A stretch of DNA of 64,000 nucleotides from contig NC_054702.1 in assembly GCF_016097555.1 (NCBI RefSeq), positions 68,696,195-68,760,194 of the forward strand, written 5' to 3'. The translations under genes were made by a program, and so were the position numbers. The DNA is from Gigantopelta aegis (lineage: Eukaryota > Mollusca > Gastropoda > Neomphalida > Peltospiridae). This document shows, one piece after another, positions 32,736 to 45,400 of this stretch. The notes beneath the pieces were generated by a model. That model was not told where the DNA came from, did not search any database, and worked only from the letters and a program-made list of their open reading frames with translations. Every line of letters starts with the position of its first letter. The stretch's first letter is position 1.

Positions 32736-35700
32736 TAACAACCTACAGGCTTACCCTAATGTTTAATGAGGTTGCATAATACCTATTTTGCAATATGCTT
32801 TCTTTTTTTCTCTACTTGCTTTTGTATTTTTTATGAAATTATTTTTGTGTGCTATTGTGATTCAGAATTTTCATGCTGAATTTGAAATGAGGAAAAAGTG
32901 ATACACAGAGTGTTTCAATAATTTTAGTTTGAATTACAGCAGTTTAGTGCAGAGTTGGATGTTGTTTGTACATCAGTTCTCACAAGTCACAGACATTTGT
33001 TTACACACATGTAGATGTAAATTAATACCGGTACATTTTTAAATTCAAGACAATACATCAGTAATGCTATAGAGCAGCAATATCATCTTACAAAACAATT
33101 TAAGATTATTTATTGCAAGACATGACTACAGGTAAATATTTACAGGGAAATGATCTTACAAAATGTATTTGTCATTAAAGAATATAGTGGCATTTAATAA
33201 ATATAATAATCATGTACAAAAAGTCATTCCAATTTCTAATTTTAGACAAAATGCTGTAAAACTAGCTATAATAATACCATTAACATTTATTTGCATGACT
33301 GGACATTACCGTAGTTTTTCCAATGTTGTTAGTGTATTACAATACGATAATTAATGGTTGGTGGGTATGTTAATGGCAATAGGCTTAGAGATATAAAGTA
33401 TTTGAAAATTAAAATCATATTTTTGATAATAATTAAAAATTTATATAGTAAATTAATTGTCCAATAACAATCAGTTTCATAATTCCTGTGTTATTACTTT
33501 CAAACAAATTAAAAATACCTGGACAGTAGGCGACTGTGACTTTGTGTTTCTTAGTAATAGTGTGTTGTGTCTGGCCCTAAATATGGCAGCTGTAGCTAAA
33601 TAATCCAGTAGTTTGAGATCATCATAGTGGGATGAATATTGTTCTAAGCAAACTGAACCTGATCTTACCTCTGGTCTCCCTTAATAAGATGTCAACTGAT
33701 TGATTCAACTTTAGTTTCACAATGTGCAATTTAAAAAAACCTGGAAAATAACTAAGCTTTTGGCTATATTCTTTATGGTTTTCCCCAAATACTTCTTATA
33801 CATTCTGACTTTTGTTTTATGTTCTTTAAGGTAAAACAAGTTACCACAGAATTGAAATGACAGTTTATAATAGAAATGTGAAAATGAGGAATGCCAAACA
33901 TTAATCACTGCCAAGAATGTTGTTGTAACCTTGTAATAATGAAGGTTAAAAAGTAATGACTGGGTGATTTGGTGGGAAGCTGTCATCTGAAGGTGTATAG
34001 CGCTGCCCCTGTCTCATCAGTTTCACTTCTATCTACAAGATAACACAATACTTCACAGCATGTTATATTATTTCCAAGACAGATTAATGGCACTATAAGC
34101 AGATACAATTGGCTTTCATCTGAAAAGTATATATACAGGACTCCTAGTTGTCTTCTAAATATTTTATTTTGGAAATGTGTCATCTATAGTATTTGAGTTT
34201 GTACCATACCAATATATTCTCTTTTGGCAATTTATATACTGGTACAATTTGAAGTGTCCTTGCTTTATTAGCAGTACAATACTTAGCTGAAAATAAATTG
34301 AAAACTGTAAATGAGTGTAAAAACTTATTTCACTTCTATTCTGCATACCAAGTTAGACTAGTACAATCAAATTAATTGAATAAATTGCCCCTTTCAACAA
34401 AAAAAGACACATTTTTTTATAAAAATAACAATTTCTTCCTTCTTGTAAAGCAGAACTGACATTAATGACCGTTTCATAAAACAGTACAGATGTTTCGGGT
34501 TGTGGAATAATTTCATTGCAATATATAGTGGACTCTTTTGTTAAACTGCATTCCTAGGTGTTCTGACAGAATAAGCCAGTATACACAGAGTGCCGGATTA
34601 GACAGAGTCATTACACAGATATCTGCATTCTCCCTATGGTATATACAATGAAATATGAATTTATATGGAAATAACATAAAACCTCATTACAAAAAATGTG
34701 CTCTAAATTTGGAATACTCTCCTGTCAGTTTAATCTGTGTCATTTTAAATTATCAAAGGATGCTGGGAGGCCTGTATAGATATATAAGCATGCAGCTATT
34801 GAAGATTGTATCAAAAGTAGTGTCTAAAGACACATTTAAAAAATATTATTTGATGGAGTATAGAGAGGTGGTCTTAAGATAGGTTGTCATAGGTGTTGGA
34901 AGTATGGGGCCCTGGTCCCAGACTCCTGACTGAAGCTGAGGTGGCCAGAATACGTCTTATCCCCCATAGTTGAAAGGTGAACTAATAAAATGCTCCCCTC
35001 CCCTTTTGCTGGCATTTTCCAATACCTATGGTAGTTGCTTGATCATATTCCACTTTATATAATTCTGGTGCTGTTGTGTCAATGTTGTATTGATTGCTGT
35101 TTGAATATTAAAAAAGTGCTAGCTAGATGTTCATGCATTTAAGATTGTTGTTTTTGTATATAACGGTAATATTTAGAAACATCTAAGGATTTATTTTTGT
35201 AGCAATACCAGCATGCATCTTCCACTATTCCCAAATGATTCATTCCAGTTTACAAATATTTCACCCCAGAGATGGCTTACCAAGTGTTTGTTATTTGAAA
35301 TCCCTTAGGGCTGAATATATGAAGCCTATTTTTGTCTTAAACGCAGGTGTTTAAGCATTGGAAATGTATGTAGTTACATGCTTGTAAGACGGAAACAGGC
35401 TTTGTAAATTCGACCTTTAATGTTTTGATTTTTTTTATATGATCTCACCACACATTAATTAGCTTTGCATGCATACCAATAGTTAATAATGTTTACCATT
35501 TTTCCATGTATACATCCTGAACAGTTTCAGTACATGACAATAAAAAGTTTGAGTTTTTTTTTTAATTTTAATATTCTACACGAATATACATTCTTTTTCG
35601 ATTGCTATAGTATTGCATTTATATTGGTTTTGAAGTTATGAAGTTAACTTAAACATTAAGTTGTGAAGTTGCGAGGCACAAGACTTGAACATTAAGTTGT

Positions 35701-37040
35701 GAATGTATTTCATGAGTCTTCTATGTGGATGTTTAAAGTTGTATTTTATCTTGTACATGTAAATGTGATCAAACTAGTCCGTGTACATAGAAAGTGTAAA
35801 AAGACTTGTATTATAGTAAACAAAATATGACTGTCGATGTCAAACAAGTGTTTTAAGAAAAAGTAATATTGAGTTATTGATATTTGTTCCTTTTTCAAAA
35901 GATTACCAATATGTGTATAAAAAGTGTCAAAAGATTAGTATTAAAATCAAAATATCATTTTCCTTCTCACTCTTCATAATTTTAGAACAGTATTATGTTT
36001 TTTAAATGTTAAGTGAAATGTTTTGGGTTTTTTTTTCAAAAGATGGTCCATGACCGTTAACCTTTGTCATTATAAGTAGGCTTGTACTTCCTCATTTAGA
36101 AGTGGAGAACCACTCTATGATTTCTAGATTTTTACATGATAGCTGTTACTGAATAAATTAATAATTAGTTGCATGTTGAAATCATGTTTCATATATGTAC
36201 TACATGTTTGTTTGTTTCTTTCTGAGAACAACATTTACCATAGCAATATGATAATAATTATAATTTCCTATGTTCACAATAGAAACTAATTTATTGGTTT
36301 CAAATTAAAAAAATTAAAAGGAATACTAGGAATTGGTCATAATGTTGAAAAGTACCAAAGTTTATAATATTTGTTAATAAAAAAAAATTAAAATTACATT
36401 TCCTTTCTATTAGGTTTATATTTTAATTTGGTTGAATTTTTTCTGTTTGTGGGTTAAAACTGAAAAGCAATATCAGATAATAAAGTCCGAGAATAAGCAA
36501 TACTTAATTTTGCTACAATTTGTATTATATAAAGCATGTAATAATGGTTTTAGAAATGATTTATTTTGTTTGAAACTATTTTTGTTTTCTCTTAAGTTCA
36601 TGATTTTTATCCAAATTATGTATGCAGTCAAAATTGTGCTACATCAAGTCACCTGTTTTATCTAATTTATAACAAATCAAAGCAGCAATAAAATAACTGA
36701 AGAAAACATTTTATTTTGCATGTTATTTCTAAAGTAAATTCACATTAGATTGATTAAAATGTTCTCTAATTTTTAATCTAATTGAGACGATAGTTAGCAT
36801 CTAAAACCACATGTCCACCTTACTGTTGAGGTGATATATGTTCATTTTGTACTTAATGTACATATACTTTAGTAGCTTCATTCTGGGCCTCATAGATGTT
36901 ATTGTTTGTACATAATAGAAGTGTTAACTACATCATTTGGAAGTTAATGTACATATTAAAACCCATTGAAATCCATGTACTGTTATAGAAGGTGTCAAAT
37001 AAAGCTTCTGTCATTTGTTTCAGTCTAGTCTTGTGTGCTT
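32736..37040 (+). other. AT-rich stretch, nothing identified
   Basis: No supported coding exon or repeat in about 4.3 kb. It may be part of an extended 3' UTR of the receptor gene (see AATAAA at 36998), but that is a guess. Confidence 0.6.
36998..37003 (+). terminator. Possible distal poly(A) signal
   Basis: AATAAA followed by CTTCTGTCATTTGTTTCAGT and GTCTTGTGTGCT, a good downstream element. No gene is assigned to it with certainty. Confidence 0.3.
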
Positions 37041-37059
37041 TATTAAAGGAAATAATATT

Positions 37060-37380
37060 GGAGGTGAGACATAGCTTAGTGGTAAAGCGATCCTTGATGC
37101 GTGGTCAGTCTGGGATCGATCCCCGTTGGTGGGCCATTGGGCTATTTCTCGTCACAGCCAGTGCACCATGACTGGTATATCAAAGGCTGTGGTATGTGCT
37201 ATCCTGTCTGTGGGATGGTGCATGTAAAATATCCCTTGCTGCATTATAAAAAATGTAGCAGGTTTCCTCTGATGACTACATGTCAGAATTACCAAATGTT
37301 TGACATCTAATGGCCGATGATTAATAAATCAATGTGCTCAAGTGGTGTCATTAAAGAAAACAAACTTTTTACATTTTTTT
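37060..37380 (+). mobile_element. Complete SINE (head i, tail b) with long target duplication
   Basis: Head GACATAGCTTAGTGGTAAAG with B-box-like GGGATCGATCCCCG, core GTATGTGCTATCCTGTCTGT, tail GATGATTAATAAATCAATGT. TATTAAAGGAAATAATATT occurs on the left (37041-37059), and the same with one extra A on the right (37381-37400). Confidence 0.92.
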
Positions 37381-37991
37381 TATTAAAGGAAAATAATATT
37401 TAACAATACAGCATATTTTAATATTTTAACACTTGATCTAGATAGTGTGAGAAAAAAACCTGTTGACAAACTCCTACAAAATAATAACAAGGAATCTTTT
37501 ACATGCACTTACCAAAACAGGACAGCACATTCCATGGCTTTTAATGCATAGGGTCCATTAAGAGCAGTCATTCCTACAGTCTTCTACAACTTGGGCAAGT
37601 TCTCTACTGTTAATGAGCAACAACCTGCCTCCTAGTTAATTGTTTCTTATTACTTCCTGTTTTCATGTCATTTGAACAAAGTACATGCAAGAATCTTACA
37701 CCCATTAACATAACATGATTCAATTTGACATGACTAAAAACTACATTTATTTTATCATTAATAGACAATAGGAATGATATCTTGAGTTGGGGGCACAAGT
37801 CATATTTTTACCTTATTTTTATAATGACAAATAAAAACCTACATTTTTGTCCAGTGGTGGGGGTTGCATATAGGCCCCCAGTTCCTGTAATAAACTACTT
37901 TTCAACTTCAAAAAGTGTGACTTTTTAATCCCCTGATATTTACTTAATGGCTGTTCCAGAAAATATGACATGGGTTGGGAGAGATGGGAGG

Positions 37992-38285
37992 AGGGAAATG
38001 TTTTATTTAATGACACACTCAACACATTTTATTTACTGTTACAAGGCGTCAGACATATGGTTAAGGATCACACAGAGAGGAAACACTACTTTTTTCGATC
38101 AGCAGCAAGGGATCTTTTATGTGCACCATTCCCAGACAGGATAGTACATACCATGGCCTTTGTTACACCAGTTGTGGAGCACTGGCTGAAACGAAAAATA
38201 GCCCAATGTGTCCACCGACGGATCGATCCTAGACGGACCACGCATCAAGCGAATGCTAAATACCACAGGGCTACGTTCCGCCACA
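37992..38285 (-). mobile_element. Complete SINE (head i, tail a), reversed
   Basis: On the plus strand it reads AAATGTTTTATTTAATGACA (tail), AGCAGCAAGGGATCTTTTAT (core) and GCCCAATGTGTCCACCGACG (head). It is flanked by identical 14-mers GGAGAGATGGGAGG at 37978-37991 and 38286-38299. Confidence 0.92.
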
Positions 38286-38493
38286 GGAGAGATGGGAGGC
38301 ACCATAATTCTTATTGTATACCAAGGCACGGGATTATACCAGGAGGTTACCACATGTCGAGGAAGTCGAGAACGGTACGACATTCTCCACAAAATCTTAT
38401 AAAACTAAAACTACACCACCTACATTTTGATCAGTTGAGTGTTATTTAGATACACATACAGTATCGGTGCAGTGAGAACAGTGGTATGAAAAG

Positions 38494-38602
38494 TTATTGT
38501 TTTAATGACACCACTAGAGCACATTGATAAATAGTCATTGGCCGTTGGATGTCAAACCTGACACACTTTTTCATCAGTAGCAAAGGATCTTTTATAAGCA
38601 TA
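38494..38602 (-). mobile_element. SINE fragment (tail b), reversed
   Basis: TTAATGACACCACTAGAGCA and AGCAAAGGATCTTTTATAAG are the tail b and core segments. Confidence 0.7.
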
Positions 38603-38965
38603 GCTTAGCTTAGTAACTGGTTTAACGTGTCCATAAACCACTAGGGTTTCGAACACGCCTATCCCGAGTCCGGCCTCCGATAGGATCCGATAGGATCGGG
38701 GGTCTGACTCAGGACAGGGATAACCTAACAAATAGGGTCAATTTTGAATATTAACGCCAAAAGTATAAAAAAATATTAGCATTCCTTACCTATATAAATT
38801 ATTAATATAATATAATTTCGGCGCAAATTTAGATGGGCTGGTCTAAAATTAATAATAATTATTAACCAATATTCATTAAGCCCATGGGAGGTTAAGAGGA
38901 AAGGGGCTGCCAATCATATTTTAAACATTGGTGTGACCAGGTGAGGGTCAGGAGGGAGAGGAGGC

Positions 38966-39011
38966 CGGCCCTACACAAAACCTAAGGCCGGCCCTACACA
39001 AAACCTAAGGC
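38966..39011. repeat. Short tandem duplication, 23-bp unit
   Basis: GGCCGGCCCTACACAAAACC occurs twice in a row, each followed by TAA. Confidence 0.9.
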
Positions 39012-39311
39012 CGAACCGCCTACGCCTGTAGCCCCAAAGAATGCCCTAACTTCCGGCATCCCATCACCCCCACCCCCCACCGTGTCCAACCACAGTTCAG
39101 TCCAATCCTGGCAGCCTACTAGTTGTTTATGCATAGGCATAGGCAGTATAGGACAAACCACGTCCTTTGATATGCCAATTGTGGAGCAGTGGCTGGAACT
39201 AGCAATAGTACAATAGTACAATGGTGCAATAGTACAGTGATATGAATGAATTACAAGTGTTAGTGTTTCTGTCAAGGAATTTTATAGTGAAAACAATGGA
39301 AATATAGGTTA

Positions 39312-39394
39312 CCAGGGGCCTAATTCACAAATGTCTTTTAGCATTGCACTGTGAGATCGTAAACTTGTGAGAGTTTAGTGAATTAGGTCCCTGG
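39312..39394. mobile_element. 83-bp palindromic MITE
   Basis: CCAGGGGCCTAATTCAC at the left pairs with GTGAATTAGGTCCCTGG at the right. The interior is only about 50 bp. Confidence 0.75.
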
Positions 39395-39483
39395 ACTGCA
39401 TTTTGTGGTAGGAGTTACTAAAGACACATTGCTTATTTTGATGCCTGCCCTTGGTGGACCCATCATTTGAGTTTATACCTGTG

Positions 39484-39668
39484 CCAACCAGTGCGCCATG
39501 ACTGGTATACCAAAGACTATGATTTGTGGTGTCCTGCCCATTGAAAAGTAGCATATAAATGGAACAATGTAGTGGATTTCCTTTAAGACTACATTTGCGA
39601 ATGAACAAATAGCCGATTATTAATTAATCAATGTACTCGTGTGGTGTCGTTAAACAAAACAAACTTTG
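39484..39668 (+). mobile_element. SINE fragment (core and tail b)
   Basis: CCAGTGCGCCATGACTGGTA begins the core; tail TTAATCAATGTACTCGTGTG and GTTAAACAAAACAAACTTTG. Confidence 0.8.
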
Positions 39669-39834
39669 TTATAACTGGTAGATTTTCTGTAGTCTGTTTC
39701 CTCTATGCTTATAAGAATTGTTTGCAAGTACATGTAGCTAAAACTCCATTTTACTTTACTTACAAATATATTTTTTTTCGTAGGTGCAAAATTATTGTGA
39801 GGTAAAGTCTAGTCTGTATCAAGGCTATCAGAAA

Positions 39835-39962
39835 GAGTGTATATACAGACACTGATATTCTAAACAAGAACATGTATTTCATATGTAATTGTAGTCATTA
39901 GAAAAATGCTGTCATTTGGAAACATGATAGAATAGCTGCAAACTCAGGATGGTTCCTTTAAT
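39835..39962 (+). mobile_element. Partial copy of MITE family B
   Basis: ACTGATATTCTAAACAAGAA and GCAAACTCAGGATGGTTCCT match the right half of the element at 50138-50529. Confidence 0.65.
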
Positions 39963-39969
39963 CACAGTT

Positions 39970-40050
39970 GGTGATCTTTGATGTTGGTGGTTTTTGATGT
40001 TGATAGTCTTTGATGTTGGTGGTCTTTGATTTTGGTGGTCTTTGATTACA
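39970..40050 (+). repeat. Minisatellite with 18-20 bp units
   Basis: Four to five units of TTTGATGTTGGTGGTC, slightly varied. Confidence 0.85.
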
Positions 40051-41827
40051 AAAATAGGCATTGGTAAAGTAAATGAAACAATAACAAGGTAATGCAAGCA
40101 ATACTGTTTATTTTAAAATATGTGTAGAGTAAATAGTACGTGTATACCTTTGACCAAACAAGACAAATGTTGGTAAACCAAAACAATTAAACTAACAGAA
40201 GAGAAAAGACTTCACACAAGTATTATTATGCATTAAAATGTAACAATGCACTATATTCATGGCTTTTGTGTGTTTTTTATAAATAACCCAAACGTTATTG
40301 ATGTGGTTCCTTTTCACAGAAATTTCACCAAGTGTAACACAATTTTGTACACACCTTGTAATATTGTACAGATCTCTGTGAATTAACACAAATTTTACAC
40401 TTTTTTTTTCATTTATATATCAATATATACAACATAAATAAAACCTGCACAGAAATACATCAGTTTAAAGTTAATTACAAATTGTAATACTAAAGTATAA
40501 ATGTATAAATATTGAAAAGCATATAACAAAAGGTATTTTTAGCACCATTTTGCAATGCTAAAACATCTTTTCATCAACAAATTTGGGATTTTTTTTACCA
40601 GCAGTAGAAGTGTGGTAATGGCAGTATTATTTCAATTTGTGTTCTTTTACAAATCTTACAGATCATGTCAAATAAAATTAAAATGAATCAGAAAAACAGT
40701 AACAGGTAAATATTAATAAATCTGTTTTCACAAAATCAATTATTATTTTCTGTATGATATACTAAAATAGTAGTACTTACGGTAACAAAAACAAGACAAG
40801 AATGGAAGAGCATTTCCCACCTGATCCCAAAAACCACCCATTTTACTAGATTCACTTTTATTTGCTCAATTTTAGCCATGTTCTTAGAATGATTTAACTA
40901 AAAACTAAATACAAATTTGGTCATTTCAGTATATTAATAGTTAACAGTTTTTAAAAAAAAATTACCGTTTGGTGGTTGTTTTTTCTTTTCTTTGTTTACA
41001 ATTTTTTCGTATATATCTTGATCAATGAGCAAACCAAGCTGAGTCTTATTTTCTTAAATGTTGAAAATACTCTCTACTGTAAATACTACTGACAGTTATA
41101 ATTGGGAAGTTAGAACAAGATTGCAGAAACTCGAATCTGCAGAATATTACACACATTACATGTCAAAATTCACTTTTGACAACACTAAGGAAATGAAGGA
41201 TTTATTTACAATAAATTTTTTAAAAGAAAATTAATTTGAGCATGTAAATACTAAGCCTTGAAAAATAAATAAAAGCAACAGATAAAAATGTGTTCACAGT
41301 AAAAATATAAAAAGAAAAATCAACCAGCTTATAATATCTAAAAATGCCAAAATACTAGAAATGCACAATATATATATATATATGTATTCATGACACATAT
41401 AAGTCAGCTATAAATGAGTATCAAATAATCTCACCAAACTTTGTAAAACTAAATTAAAATATCAAGTAGATAAATAAAACAACATAATTAATTTATAGTT
41501 TTAAGCACTACTACATGTATAACTGAAACTTTCCAACACAAGAAATAAATTTCAGAGTATGTATATACATTATTAGATTTGTAGGTGACAGAACATACAT
41601 TGTCTAATTATTATTTTAAAATGCATATGCTGAGTAGCAAAGGATATATTCTTCAAAATTCATAAACAGAATATACAAAATCCACCCTACTAGATTTTTA
41701 AGGCCTCTGAAAATTGTGCCAACGATTGTTTTGTTCACACGTTGCTTGCACAAGTCTATGTTTGCATAGTCTATTTTTATAGTTTTTTGCACATTAAATT
41801 TAGGACATGATTTATTTAGTCATAACA
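40051..41827. other. AT-rich intergenic stretch, nothing identified
   Basis: It could include the 3' UTR of the TPM-domain gene on the minus strand; I found no coding exon. Confidence 0.55.
41811..41816 (-). terminator. Possible poly(A) signal of the TPM-domain gene
   Basis: TTTATT on the plus strand (AATAAA on the minus) is the nearest canonical hexamer after the stop, about 460 nt downstream. Confidence 0.3.
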
Positions 41828-42009
41828 CAGGGGCGGCGCAGATGGTACGGCCGTACCACTTTTTAAAGAGGTACAGCATGGCTGTATCACTTTTGTGTGT
41901 GTGTGTGTTATATTTGCTATATCTGTGCAAATGTCCGTACAAGTAATTTGAAAGGAGAGTCTGGCAATCACGAGCCGTACCACTAATTTTTTATACTGTG
42001 CCGCCCCTG
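41828..42009. mobile_element. MITE with CAGGGGCGGC ends
   Basis: CAGGGGCGGCGCA at the left is reversed as TGTGCCGCCCCTG at the right; inner GTACGGCCGTACCACT and GAGCCGTACCACTA echo each other. The ends resemble hAT MITEs, but no clean 8-bp target duplication is seen. It falls in the likely 3' UTR of the TPM-domain gene. Confidence 0.7.
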
Positions 42010-42273
42010 TAACGGGTCACCTGAAATGAAATGGGTCACCTGAAATATTTCTGAATAACCCATAAACGAGTTATGCAAATTTTCAATTATCAGAGTACTT
42101 GGGTGGGTTTTTTTTTCTATTACTATAAATATGGATTTTATAGATCAGATAATCATGTTAAAAAAACCAACATGTTTTTTATAAAGAAGCTACCTTTATG
42201 TTTAAGCACTATTGTGACACTGAAACTTTCCATGAAAACATCATTAAGTGACTGAATGTTATTGGTGTTAAGC

Positions 42274-42406
42274 TCAAGTGTGAGACATGACAGCCAGTGT
42301 AATCAGCGAAGTCACCAGTCCGGCAATCACCTGACCTGTTCCGCCTGTCAACTGTTGTGCAGATGGACCCTGGGGGTCTGCGAATCTCACGTCATTTAAA
42401 GCTATC
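42274..42406 (-). CDS. TPM-domain gene exon 5: hydrophobic C terminus and stop
   Basis: Acceptor TTTTTCAG. It reads FADPQGPSAQQLTGGTGQ, then the hydrophobic VIAGLVTSLITLAVM and SHT, then TGA. Confidence 0.82.
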
Positions 42407-45400
42407 CTGAAAAATCAACAAATATTCTTAGTTGGATACTAAACAACATACAAATAAGAACAATATTATTGTTAAGTTTAAGGCAAAACATCATAAATTC
42501 TGGTCTCTGGCCAGTGTGTGCATCAATTTTGACCTTGTGCGATTTTTTTATTTTTTTTATTTGCTGCGGTATAGACCAAGACAGACGAGAAGGACATAAA
42601 AAAAAATCAAATATACCCACCTTTTCTGTGCAATCTATGCTTTAAAAAAAGAAAAAGAAAAAAAAAAAGAAGCTGCATTGCCGCATCAATTCTGCAACTT
42701 TGGTCTGAGCAGAGACTTGACTTTCTTTTTTTTTCCGGCCTAATACAAATATATAATGTAAGCCATCTACAGATTAGACAAGGGTGGATCTTGGTTTTGT
42801 GAGGAGGGATTATGAGAATTTTAAAAAGGGACCTCTTGAATCTCTGGAAGATTCGCTGGGGGTCGGTTAACCTTAAAGGTTACCGGCCTCGGTGGCGTCG
42901 TGGCAGGCCATCGGTCTACAGGCTGGTAGGTACTGGGTTCGGATCCCAGTCGAGGTGTGGAATTTTTAATCCAGATACCGACTCCAAACCCTGAGTGAGT
43001 TCCCCGCAAGGCTCAATGGGTAGGTGTAAACCACTTGCACCGATCAGTGATCCATAACTGGTTCAACAAAGGCCATGGTTTGTGCTATTCTGCCTGTGGG
43101 AAAGCACAAATAAAAGATCCCTTGCTGCCTGTCGTAAAAGAGTAGCCTATGTGGCGACAGCAGGTTTCCTCTAAAAATGTCTGTGTGGTCCTTAACCATA
43201 TGTCTGACGCCATATAACCGTAAATAAAATGTGTTGAGTGCGTCGTTAAATAAAACACTTCTTTCTTTCTTTTCCTTAAAGGGTTGTTTTACCATAATAA
43301 TATAAACCATTTGAAAAAGGTTGGTGCGTTAATGGACATAAACTAGGAAAAAAGGGACCCCCTATGTTACATTCCTTAGGTCTGAACCTGAACAACCACC
43401 AGAAATATTTAGCTAAATCAAAAATATATTAAACCTATGGAAAAAAAAAAAATTCAGTTATTCAATTATTTTAACATATTAATTACATGTATATGAATAA
43501 CAATCAACACATAAGTCAAGTCAAATACTACACAATTAACCTTTTTAAAAATATTTATTAAAACAAAAATTATATATTAAACAATGAACAGATATTTTCA
43601 GCTAATGAATACATGATGAATAATAGTGCAGCATATCCAGAGGGGTAGCGTGGGTTGCCAGCACCCGGGGCAAGGCAAGTATTGCGTCCCCATACCAGTG
43701 GACCGTTAGCACTCCCCGAGTCCCACCAGTCCAGAAGTTTGTGCCCAGGGCAATCGCCCCCGGTGGCCCCGCCAACGCTACTCCACTGAGTGAATCACAT
43801 TACAAAATGTTAAATGTACCTCATATGTTTTATGATGCTAATCAGTCCGGTCACATAGTTGTTGCCCCTGTTGAACCACCGGCCATGCTGTGTTATGATG
43901 TACTCCAGACTGGAACGAGGCAGGGCAGCGTCAGCCACATCTCCCGCTTGGATGAAAACCTGAAATGTTAACATCACAACTGTGAGACTCTGAGAGACTT
44001 CTCAAGACAGAATTATGATAATACATGTATGATAATATATATTAGGGCAGTAAAGTGTTCGCTTGATGTGCGGTCTATCTAGAGTCAACCTCTGTCACTG
44101 GGCCTTTTTGGCTATTTCTCATTACAGCCAGTGCACCATGACTGGTATATCAAAGGGTCATGGTATTTGCTATCCTGTCTATAGGATGGTGCATATAAAA
44201 GATTCTTTGCTATTAATGGAAAAATGTAGTGGGTTTCCTCTCTAAGACTATATGTCAATAATTACAGAATTTTTGGCATCCAATAGCTGATGATATATGG
44301 GGACGGGACGTAGCCCAGTGGTAAAGCATTCACTTGATGCACGGTCGGTCTAGGATCGATCCCCGTCGGTGGACCCATTGGGCTATTTCTCGTTCCAGCC
44401 AGTGCTCCACAACTGGTGTAACAAAGGCCATGATATGTACTATCCTGTCTGTGGGATGGTGCATATAAAAGATCCCTTGCTGCTAATCAAAAAGAGTAGC
44501 CCATAAAGTGGCAACAGCGGGTTTCCTCTCTCAATATCTATGTGGTCCTTAACCATATGTCTGATGCCATATAACCGTAAATACAATGTGTTGAGCATGT
44601 CATTAAATAAAACATTTCCGTTCTCAAGACAGAATTATGATACATATAGTACATGTATTATGTGTGAGGGCAGTAAAGTGTTCGCTTGATGTGCGGTCGA
44701 TCTAGAGTCGATTCCTGTTAATGGGCCTATTGGGTCATTTCTCGTTCCAGCTAGTGCACCACAACTGGTATATGAAAGGTCATGGTATTTGCTATCCTGT
44801 CAACGGAATGGTGCATATAAAAGATCCTTGGCTACTAATGGAAAAATCTAGTGGGTTTCCTCTCTAAGACTATATGTCAATAATTACTTAATTTTTAGCA
44901 TCCAATAGCTGATGATTAACAAATCAATGTCCTCTAGTGGTGTGTGTTTAAACAAAACAAACTTTAACTTGTATTATATGTAACTTTATCATGCTTGCAC
45001 AAATTTCCGCTATATTTTTTTTAAGCCTTTACAACCCACAGATGTAAAATCAAGTGAAAATTTGCTGTTAACAAAAAATATGCTCGACATTACACAATGG
45101 CCTACACTATAATGAACAAGTACATTTTTGAGATAATTTTTAATATTTAATCGAAAAACTGTTTTCAAAAAGAGAGCAATTACTGCCAAAAGAGGGCTTG
45201 TTCACACACTCTAATCCCCATCTGGTGATGTGCTGAAAGGCATGGCTGATACATACTATATTATCTTCAAGGGCAAAGAGAATGATGAAGTCGTTGAGGC
45301 AGCCTTCTCTACTGGGACGTCTCCAGTACGTGCGCTGAAGACGTCTGGCAAATGCTGATGCTGCATCCAGTTTTTCTCTGTGAATGCTGAAATAAATGCA

